Source: JADKAV01 sp041393775 (lineage in GTDB: Bacteria > Actinomycetota > Actinomycetes > S36-B12 > UBA10799). Taken from it: a DNA stretch of 64,000 nt. Below are positions 16,900 to 25,563 of the stretch, in pieces. Below the pieces are notes generated by a model. It saw nothing but the letters and a program-made list of their open reading frames with translations. It was not told the origin of the DNA and ran no database searches. The translations under genes and the position numbers were made by a program. How positions within the stretch are numbered: position 1 is the stretch's first letter; the number at the start of each line of letters is the position of its first letter. The stretch covers positions 174,200 to 238,199 of the forward strand of contig JAWKJM010000007.1 of assembly GCA_041393775.1 (NCBI GenBank), in the 5' to 3' direction.

Positions 16900-18717
16900 A
16901 TGACCGAAAGGTCGGCGGACCGCCGAGCTATCCCACCTGGCCGGCGGTCGTGGTGGTTGGCGATCCCAGCGCTGATCGCGTGCCTGGTGGTCCTGCGTTC
17001 GGTCATCGGCTGGCGCGGCTACTTCCTCGGCGACGACTTCGCCATCCGCTACCGGGCCGCCAGCCAGCCGTGGTCGCTGGACTACGCCTTCGAACCGTAC
17101 AACGACCACGTGAGCCCCATCGGCTACAGCCTCGAGTGGGTCCTGCAGGCACTGTTCCCCGGTTCATACACCGCCGTGGTCGTCGCCACATCCGTCCTGC
17201 TGGCGCTCACGCTGGGGTTCAGCGCTGCGCTGATGTGGGTACTGACCGGTCGGGTGCGTGCAGCGGTGCTGGCCTGCGTGACGGTGGGGCTGGGGCTGTT
17301 CACCTTCGAGGTGGGGACGTGGTGGTGCACGACTGTCTACTCGATGACTTACCTCGCCTTCACCGCGGCAGCACTCTGGGCACTCGCGCGCGCCGTGCGG
17401 CGAGGCGGTCCCTGGTGGCCGGCGCTGGTTGCCTATGTCGCAGCTGCCCTTTCGGACAGCAAGGGATTCCTCTCGATCCTGCTGCTCTTCGGCCTTGCGG
17501 CGGGGGTCGCGATCCTGCCCGATGGGCCCCTTGGTGTCCGGGGTGCCTGGCGGTCACTACGCGGGTTGTGGCTGGCGAGCGGGGTGGTCTCGCTGGGGAT
17601 GGCGGGGCTTTCCGCCCTGTCCACCAGCGGAGTGCAGGGAGACCCGTCCGTGGGCCGGGCGGCACGGATGATGTGGGATCTGTGGGTCATCAATATCGCG
17701 CCGGCGGTTCTCGGCGGGCCCTGGTGGTGGTTCGAGGTGCCGAATGTGTCGTGGCCGGCGGTGCGCGTGCTTCCCGCGCCGCCCGGATTCATCGGCGTCA
17801 TGTGCCTAGTGGCCTGCGCGGTCGCCCTGGTCGCCATCGTGCGCAGGCGTCCCCAGGTTTCGGGCTTCGTGCCGTGGGCCCTTCTCTACGCTCTTGCCGC
17901 CACGGCACTGCCGGTCCTCGGCCGCTCCGGGACGAATCTGGCCAGCCCGGCCTACCGCTACACCTTCGACCTCGTGCTGCCGGTCACGATCCTGTTGTGC
18001 CTGGGTCTGGTGCCCATCTGGTGGCAGGAAGGCGGCAGGAGGGCGCGTGCGTGGATCGTGGCCGGGGCACTGGCCGTGTCGATGGTGGCGTCCACCGTGG
18101 TGCCCGCCGCCGCCTGGGGGCGCAACGAGGCGCGGGACTACATGGGCAGGGCGGTGCTGGGTTTCGCCGACATCCCGCCGGATCAGACGGTGATCGCGCA
18201 GCGGGTGCCCGAGGATCTCGTTCCCGGGCTGCTGTGGCAGTACGCCAATACGCGGGCGGTCATGTCCCCGCAGCCCGGAGCACCGGTGTTCAGCGATACG
18301 ACGAGGGGAACTCTCTACGGCTTCGCCGACGACGGCTCGGTCGAGGTGCAGGACGTCGAGGGGCCGACGTCCCCCGAAGGCCCCGATCGGGACTGCGGCT
18401 ACGCGGTCACCTCCACGCCCCGGACGATTCCCCTGGACGGGCGCTTGATCGAGTGGAGCTACCTGGCGCGGGTGGCCTACTTCAGCCAGACGGACACTGT
18501 GTTGAACATGGCCGTCGGGGGGCAGATCAACACCGTCGACCTGCCTGCGTCCGGCCTCGATGCGGTGTACTTCCCGGTGTCCGGGCCCGGTGAAGAAGTG
18601 CTCGTCTCGGTCGGGACGCCGGGGGTCACGGTATGCGTCACGGAGGTCAGGATCGGAAACCGCATCAGTCCGCGGACCGGAGCGGTGGTGCCTTTCGAAC
18701 CCAGGGGCTTCGGCTAG
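16900..18717 (+). CDS. Polytopic membrane protein, probable GT-C-type glycosyltransferase
   Basis: 605 residues with about eleven hydrophobic segments in the first 420 residues and an extracytoplasmic C-terminal domain of about 180. After the first helix comes GWRGYFLGDDFAIRYRA with paired aspartates at residues 45-46, the place and form of the catalytic acidic motif in GT-C enzymes that use polyprenyl-phosphate sugars. YNDHVSPIGY follows in the same loop. I do not recognise a specific family. The ATG lies 6 nt after TACGGT. The downstream acyltransferase starts on the last base of the stop codon, so the two are coupled. It probably adds a sugar that neighbouring enzymes modify. Confidence 0.6.
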   Translation: MTERSADRRAIPPGRRSWWLAIPALIACLVVLRSVIGWRGYFLGDDFAIRYRAASQPWSLDYAFEPYNDHVSPIGYSLEWVLQALFPGSYTAVVVATSVLLALTLGFSAALMWVLTGRVRAAVLACVTVGLGLFTFEVGTWWCTTVYSMTYLAFTAAALWALARAVRRGGPWWPALVAYVAAALSDSKGFLSILLLFGLAAGVAILPDGPLGVRGAWRSLRGLWLASGVVSLGMAGLSALSTSGVQGDPSVGRAARMMWDLWVINIAPAVLGGPWWWFEVPNVSWPAVRVLPAPPGFIGVMCLVACAVALVAIVRRRPQVSGFVPWALLYALAATALPVLGRSGTNLASPAYRYTFDLVLPVTILLCLGLVPIWWQEGGRRARAWIVAGALAVSMVASTVVPAAAWGRNEARDYMGRAVLGFADIPPDQTVIAQRVPEDLVPGLLWQYANTRAVMSPQPGAPVFSDTTRGTLYGFADDGSVEVQDVEGPTSPEGPDRDCGYAVTSTPRTIPLDGRLIEWSYLARVAYFSQTDTVLNMAVGGQINTVDLPASGLDAVYFPVSGPGEEVLVSVGTPGVTVCVTEVRIGNRISPRTGAVVPFEPRGFG

Positions 18718-20732
18718 TGGGCGACGAACGAGCAGACGGGGCGGCACTGTCCACGGCGGCAGCAGGTGATGCATCCCGCGGGCTCGCCTACAACCCGGCT
18801 CTGGACGGCTTGCGGGCGATCGCGGTGCTGGCCGTGATGCTGTACCACGGGGGATCCTCCTGGCTCGGCGGCGGATTCCTCGGGGTGGACGTGTTCTTCG
18901 TGCTCTCCGGCTTCCTGATCACCACCCTGCTCCTGCAGGAGCAGGAGCGAACCGGACGGCTGGACCTGCCGGCATTCTGGGGCCGGCGGGCGCGACGGTT
19001 GCTGCCCGCCCTGCTGCTCGTGTTGCTGGCGGTGGTCGCCTACGGAGCGTTCCTTTCCGGCGAGGCGGCGACAGCCATTCGCGGAGATGCCGTGGCCACG
19101 TTGTTCTATGTGAGCAACTGGTGGTTCATCGCGGGTGGCAACTCCTATTTCGCCCAGTTCCAGGATCCCTCGCCGCTCACGCACACGTGGAGACTGGCGA
19201 TCGAGGAGCAGTGGTACCTGCTGCTGCCGCTCGTGCTGGTGCTGTTGCTGCCGCGGATGCGCTCTCGGCGGGTGTTGGCGACCGGCTTCGCCGCCCTGGC
19301 GGCGGTCTCGGCGGTGGAGATGGCCTGGCTCGCCGATCCGGCCTCGGACGCGTCGCGCGTCTACTACGGCACGGACACGCGCCTGCAGTCCCTACTGGTG
19401 GGAGCCACTCTCGCAGTCGTCCTCACCCCGCGTGTGCTGGAGCAAATGCGGGTGCCGGCACGTTGGCTGGGCCCCTTGGCACTGGCATTAGTCATCGCGC
19501 TCATGGTGGTGATCTCGGACCGGACGGTGTGGCTGTACGAGGGCGGCTTCCTGGTGTTCGCGCTGGTGTCCGCAGCCCTGCTGGTCACGGTCCAAGCACA
19601 CCCGGACGGCATGGTCGGGCGGGTTCTCTCGATCCCCCCGGTCGTGTGGGTCGGCCGGATCTCCTACGGCCTCTATCTGTGGCACTGGCCGGTCTATGTC
19701 GTGCTCAGCCCGGACCGAACCGGCCTTGCGGGCTGGGGACTGCTGCTCCTACGGGTCGCCGTAACATTTGGGGCCGCAACGCTGTCGTACTACCTCGTCG
19801 AGATGCCCGTTCGTCGCGGCGCTCTGAACCGACTGCCACGGCCGCAGCGCATCGCCGTCGCACTGGGTACCCCGGTGGCGGTGCTCGGACTGCTTGGGGT
19901 GACCGCGGCGACGGCGCAACCACCCGCGCAGGACTCGCTGGAGGCGATCCGGGACAGTGCCACCCGATCCGCTTCGCCGCATGCGAGCCCGACCAGTGGA
20001 CCCGTGGAGGACGTGAGGGCAGTGCTGGTCGGCGACTCCGTGGCTTTGTCGCTCTATGCCGCGTTTGAGCCCGACGAGGTCCCCGGCCTGTCCGTGCTGC
20101 CCGGCACGGAGTTCGGGTGCGGTCTGGTTCCCTTCGAAGTGGCGCTGAACGGCGCCAAACTGCCGATCCGCGACGAGTGTGCCAAGTGGAGCATGGAGCG
20201 GGCCGGCCGGATCTCGGCCTCCGGGGCCAACCTGGGGGTGATGTTCGTCGGGCCGTGGGAGCAGTACGACCGGTGGATCGGCGGAGAACGGGTCCCTTAC
20301 ACGGATCCGCGGTGGCACGAGGCGACCGTGGCCGACTATGAGAAGGTCTTGGGCGAACTGGCGGCGGCCACCCCTCGTCAGGCGCTGGTCCTGGACACCT
20401 GCCACGGTGCTCCCGACCTGGATCTGCCTGATGCGGTCCTGTTCCAGGCGGGCCGCTATCCGGCCGTTGTGAACGATCGCGCCCGGGCAACAGCCGTCAA
20501 TGAGGCGGCCCGTGAAGCGGTGAAGCGCTCCGGTCTGGATGTCACCGTGATCGATCCGAATCCCTACCTGTGTCCGGGTGGCTACCAGTCCGAGCTCGAC
20601 GGGGTTCCGCTGCACACCGACGGCGTGCATTTCACCGAGGAAGGCGCCCGCCTGTACTGGACCTGGCTCGGACCGCGACTGCTCAAGGCCGGCCGCACAG
20701 AAGCGGCCACGCCTTCCGTACCTGCTGGCTGA
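18717..20732 (+). CDS. Membrane O-acyltransferase fused to an SGNH domain (second copy)
   Basis: 671 residues from a GTG that overlaps the preceding stop (TAGTG). The acyltransferase 3 domain begins LDGLRAIAVLAVMLYHGG, followed by GVDVFFVLSGFLITTLLLQ and HTWRLAIEEQWYLL. A Ser/Thr/Pro linker near residue 430 leads to an SGNH domain with VLVGDSVALSLYAAF and TDGVHFTEEG as the catalytic Ser and Asp-x-x-His blocks. It is the same architecture as the protein at 10908-12788 but clearly diverged. Its last 50 nt overlap the 3' end of coaE on the other strand. It likely O-acetylates the product of the GT-C-like protein. Confidence 0.9.
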   Translation: MGDERADGAALSTAAAGDASRGLAYNPALDGLRAIAVLAVMLYHGGSSWLGGGFLGVDVFFVLSGFLITTLLLQEQERTGRLDLPAFWGRRARRLLPALLLVLLAVVAYGAFLSGEAATAIRGDAVATLFYVSNWWFIAGGNSYFAQFQDPSPLTHTWRLAIEEQWYLLLPLVLVLLLPRMRSRRVLATGFAALAAVSAVEMAWLADPASDASRVYYGTDTRLQSLLVGATLAVVLTPRVLEQMRVPARWLGPLALALVIALMVVISDRTVWLYEGGFLVFALVSAALLVTVQAHPDGMVGRVLSIPPVVWVGRISYGLYLWHWPVYVVLSPDRTGLAGWGLLLLRVAVTFGAATLSYYLVEMPVRRGALNRLPRPQRIAVALGTPVAVLGLLGVTAATAQPPAQDSLEAIRDSATRSASPHASPTSGPVEDVRAVLVGDSVALSLYAAFEPDEVPGLSVLPGTEFGCGLVPFEVALNGAKLPIRDECAKWSMERAGRISASGANLGVMFVGPWEQYDRWIGGERVPYTDPRWHEATVADYEKVLGELAAATPRQALVLDTCHGAPDLDLPDAVLFQAGRYPAVVNDRARATAVNEAAREAVKRSGLDVTVIDPNPYLCPGGYQSELDGVPLHTDGVHFTEEGARLYWTWLGPRLLKAGRTEAATPSVPAG

Positions 20733-21273
20733 GATCTTCCAAGTCGCCGGAGTTGTCGATGACCACGTCGGCAACCGCCAGCCGCTGCTCACGCACGGCC
20801 TGGGCCGCGATGCGCGCTCGGGCATCCTCCTGCGGCATCCCCCGTGCCACCAGGCGCTGCACCCGCAGTTCGTCGGGAGCGTCCACGACGACCACGAGGT
20901 CGTATGCCTTCTGCATGCCGAGTTCCACGAGCAACGGCACGTCGTGCACGAGGACCGCGTCATCCGGGATCTGGGCGATCAGTTCGGCCGTGCGGGCAGC
21001 GATCTTCGGATGGAGGATGCCGTTCAGGGTGGCTCGGGCCTGCGGATCGGCGAAGGCCACGTCCGCGAGCCCGGCTCGGTCGAGCGAACCGTCGGGGTTG
21101 AGGATCGCCTGGCCGAACGTCTCTGCGAGTTCGGCCAGGCCCTGGGAGCCCGGTTCGACGACTTCGCGGGCGATGGCGTCCGCGTCGACGACGTGCGCGC
21201 CCAGGTCCGCCAGCATCGCCGATACCGTCGACTTGCCGGATCCGATCCCGCCGGTGAGCCCGATGCGCCGCAT
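20683..21273 (-). CDS. coaE: Dephospho-CoA kinase
   Basis: 196 residues, normal length. The P-loop is GGIGSGKS at residues 8-15, followed by HVVDADAIAREVV, the acceptor-binding region, and VHDVPLLVELGM and VVVDAPDELRVQRL of the kinase core. It phosphorylates dephospho-CoA as the last step of coenzyme A synthesis. Unlike the M. tuberculosis enzyme it has no C-terminal UPF0157 domain. TACGCT stands 7 nt before the ATG and there is no Shine-Dalgarno. It is divergent from uvrB, with repeat D copy 1 between them. Confidence 0.95.
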   Translation of the reverse strand: MRRIGLTGGIGSGKSTVSAMLADLGAHVVDADAIAREVVEPGSQGLAELAETFGQAILNPDGSLDRAGLADVAFADPQARATLNGILHPKIAARTAELIAQIPDDAVLVHDVPLLVELGMQKAYDLVVVVDAPDELRVQRLVARGMPQEDARARIAAQAVREQRLAVADVVIDNSGDLEDLSQQVRKAWPLLCGRP

Positions 21274-21280
21274 GGGTTCG

Positions 21281-21286
21281 AGCGTA
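21281..21286 (-). promoter_or_regulatory. Candidate -10 element for coaE
   Basis: Reads TACGCT on the minus strand, 7 nt from the coaE ATG. Confidence 0.5.
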
Positions 21287-21312
21287 GTGAGGTGGTGACG
21301 TCTATCGTTACG

Positions 21313-21360
21313 GGACTTTGGTCATATCGCGTCACTAGGTGACCAGATACGCCCAAAGTC
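21313..21360. repeat. Palindromic repeat family D, copy 1
   Basis: Outer arms GACTTTGG at 21314-21321 and CCAAAGTC at 21353-21360. The pairing continues imperfectly through TATC/GATA to an inner GTCAC-TAG-GTGAC at 21331-21343, giving an almost continuous 47-bp palindrome. An inverted second copy is at 24725-24775. It lies between coaE and uvrB, 73 nt before the uvrB ATG. Confidence 0.8.
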
Positions 21361-21421
21361 GACCGAGCGGCGGGGGAGTCCCGTGGGCAAACCTGTGGCC
21401 GCGCCTGTCAGACCCCCGGCG

Positions 21422-21427
21422 TAGCGT
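21422..21427 (+). promoter_or_regulatory. Candidate -10 element for uvrB
   Basis: TAGCGT, then 6 nt, then the uvrB ATG at 21434; no Shine-Dalgarno. Confidence 0.55.
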
Positions 21428-21433
21428 TGAACC

Positions 21434-23532
<2,099 letters not shown>

Positions 23533-23536
<4 letters not shown>

Positions 23537-24519
23537 CCGTTCCCGGGTGGCTCTGGGCCGCCACCATCGCCCTGTTCCTGGTGCTCTTCACCATCGACTT
23601 CCTGATGGTCGGCCGGCGTCCCCATGTTCCGAAGACTCCTGAACTGCTGCGATGGCTCGCCCTGTTCGTGGGGTCCGCCATCGCCTTCGGACTCTTCCTG
23701 GGCTGGCGTTTCGGTCCCGATATCGGCGTGCAGTTCTTCGCCGGCTGGCTCACTGAGTACTCGCTGAGCGTGGACAACCTCTTCGTTTTCGTGCTGATCA
23801 TGGCGAGGTTCTACGTGCCGCGGCACCTGCAGCAGTACGTGCTGATGTGGGGCATCATCATCGCCTTGATCCTGCGGGGAATCTTCATCGCCCTCGGGGC
23901 GGCGGTCCTCGCCACGTTCTCCTGGGTGTTCTACCTCTTCGGGATCTTCCTGATCCTCACCGCGGTCCGGCTGGCGACTCACGGTGAGGACACCGACGAG
24001 GAGTACAAGGAGAACGTCGTCGTGCGTACGGTCGCCCGGCTGGTCCCGGTCGCCCAGGAGTTCGACGGGACCAGACTGCGCACGGTCGTCAGCGGCAAGC
24101 GGATGTTCACGCCGATGCTGGTGGTGCTGATCGCGATCGGGACCACCGATGTCCTCTTCGCCCTCGACAGCATTCCCGCCATCTTCGGTCTGACCAAGAT
24201 CCCGTTCATCGTGTTTACCGCCAACGTGTTCGCCCTGATGGGGCTGCGGCAGTTGTACTTCCTCCTGGGGAATCTGCTGGATCGCCTCGTGTTCCTCGGG
24301 ATCGGGTTGGCAGCGGTGCTGGGGTTCATCGGGGTGAAGCTGCTCCTGACCGCCGCGCATGAGAACACCGTCTTCTTCCTCAACGGCGGCGAGCCGTTCG
24401 ACGTACCCGAGATTTCGAACTGGCTGAGCCTGGCCGTGATCGTGGTCATCCTGGCGGTCACGGTCGTCGCCAGTCTGATCCACGAGAAGTACTTCGCTGA
24501 GTCGGATTCCAGTTCATAG
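23533..24519 (+). CDS. TerC family membrane protein
   Basis: 328 residues with about nine transmembrane helices. The family's acidic intramembrane motifs are present: SLSVDNLFVFVLIM in the third segment and TTDVLFALDSIPAIFG in the sixth. TerC proteins move or sense metal ions, often manganese, and some act with secreted metalloproteins; tellurite resistance is a historical name. The GTG overlaps the uvrB stop, so it is translated from the uvrB transcript. This uvrB-terC order is seen in other actinomycetes, so a link to DNA repair is not implied. Confidence 0.9.
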
Positions 24520-24641
24520 TGCCTTGAAGGCGGGGATTGAACAGGTCAAGGCCGCTTCTGCTGAACAACCCCCAGCGTGGGCTGGAGTTGGGACCGGTTT
24601 GCCGGTTGTACGCTGTGACCCACGGCATGGTCGACGCCGGC

Positions 24642-24716
24642 CCGGTGTCACAAAGCAGGATCACGTCCTGCGCGTCTGCCTCGATCCGCCACGCGATCTC
24701 ATCGATGGCTTCGGGC
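24642..24716 (-). pseudogene. Decayed fragment of uvrB (N-terminal segment before and into the P-loop)
   Basis: Read on the minus strand it encodes PEAIDEIAWRIEADAQDVILL, against PEAIDEIARRIRAGAQDVVLL in the intact uvrB of this window (genomic 21515-21590). At the nucleotide level roughly six of seven positions match by eye. Homology stops at the P-loop, where GATGTGKS has become CDTGPAS. The fragment is in inverted orientation to uvrB and its 5' side is 8 nt from a palindrome that also occurs upstream of uvrB. It has no start codon of its own and is not functional. Confidence 0.8.
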
Positions 24717-24724
24717 CCGCCCGG

Positions 24725-24775
24725 TGGACTTTGGACACATCCGGTCACCTAGTGACGCGATATGACCAAAGTCCA
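24725..24775. repeat. Palindromic repeat family D, copy 2 (inverted relative to copy 1)
   Basis: Ends TGGACTTTGG (24725-24734) and CCAAAGTCCA (24766-24775) are perfect inverted repeats, with GTCACCTAGTGAC in the centre. Its reverse complement matches 21313-21360 closely, nearly without change over the first 33 nt. Confidence 0.8.
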
Positions 24776-24789
24776 GGCAACAGCAGGCG

Positions 24790-25443
24790 TCACCACCCGC
24801 GGGCTTCCCAGGCACCCAACGAGGGCCGCTCGGTTCCCACCGTCGTGTCGTAGCCGTGGCCGGGATACACCCAGGTCTCGTCGGGCAGGACGTCGAAGAT
24901 CCTGGTCTTCACCCCTTGGAACAGCGTGTCGAAGTCCTCCGGCCGCCAGGTCTTGCCGACGCCGCCGGGAAACAGGCAGTCCCCGGTGAACAGGTGGGGC
25001 TCGCCCATCGGGTCGTCGTACAGCAACGCGATCGAACCGGGCGTGTGACCGACGAGATGGATCACCGTGAGCAGGTTCCGGCCGACACTGATCGTGTCAC
25101 CGTCGGTCACGGTACGGTCCACCAGATCGCCCAGGGCCGGGGCGTCGACCTCGTGGGCGATGCTCGTCGCTCCGGTCGCTGCCCGGACCTGCGCCAGGGC
25201 ACCCCAGTGGTCGGGATGATTGTGGGTGGTGACGATGGTCGCCAGGCCATCGGATCCGACGAGGTCCAGGATGCGTTCCGGCTCCGCAGCCGCATCGATC
25301 AACATCTGCTCGCCGGTCGTCCGGCAACGCAGGAGGTAACTGTTGTTGTCCATGGGCCCGACCGCCAGTTTGGAGATGGTGAGCATCCCCAGCTCGTGGA
25401 CCTGCGCGGGCCCCCCCGTATGGGTCTTCCCGGTGTAGCTCAT
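24790..25443 (-). CDS. Metallo-beta-lactamase-fold hydrolase (glyoxalase II-like, Rv1637c-like)
   Basis: 217 residues from the ATG at 25443, which lies 7 nt after TAGGTT on the minus strand; a longer upstream frame is not supported. The di-metal motif THNHPDHWGAL (H-x-H-x-D-H), HLVGHTPGS, GDCLFPGGVGKT and PGHG are all present. The family includes hydroxyacylglutathione or mycothiol-thioester hydrolases; the physiological substrate is not established here. It sits between uvrB-terC and uvrA, the same order as in M. tuberculosis (Rv1633-Rv1638), and is divergent from uvrA. Confidence 0.85.
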   Translation of the reverse strand: MSYTGKTHTGGPAQVHELGMLTISKLAVGPMDNNSYLLRCRTTGEQMLIDAAAEPERILDLVGSDGLATIVTTHNHPDHWGALAQVRAATGATSIAHEVDAPALGDLVDRTVTDGDTISVGRNLLTVIHLVGHTPGSIALLYDDPMGEPHLFTGDCLFPGGVGKTWRPEDFDTLFQGVKTRIFDVLPDETWVYPGHGYDTTVGTERPSLGAWEARGW

Positions 25444-25450
25444 AGCCGTC

Positions 25451-25456
25451 AACCTA
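25451..25456 (-). promoter_or_regulatory. Candidate -10 element for the metallo-hydrolase
   Basis: Reads TAGGTT on the minus strand, 7 nt from the ATG at 25443. Confidence 0.5.
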
Positions 25457-25551
25457 CTCCCGGACGCTGCTGGGCAACACCGGGTCCGCACTGCGACCGC
25501 CCTGCCTGCAGCCCGGTCCGGTCTCCCATGTGCGTTGTCGCACCCGGTAGT

Positions 25552-25557
25552 TAGCCT
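25552..25557 (+). promoter_or_regulatory. Candidate -10 element for uvrA
   Basis: TAGCCT, then 6 nt, then the GTG at 25564; no Shine-Dalgarno. Confidence 0.55.
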
Positions 25558-25563
25558 TGTGAG

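Larger units (their letters stand above)
24520..24789. other. 270-nt gap holding a uvrB relic and repeat D copy 2
   Basis: The convergent gap between terC and the hydrolase contains the decayed uvrB fragment (24642-24716) and the palindrome (24725-24775). GCCTT-GA-AGGC-type pairing just after the terC stop (24522-24531) may be a weak terminator. No gene is supported. Confidence 0.6.
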
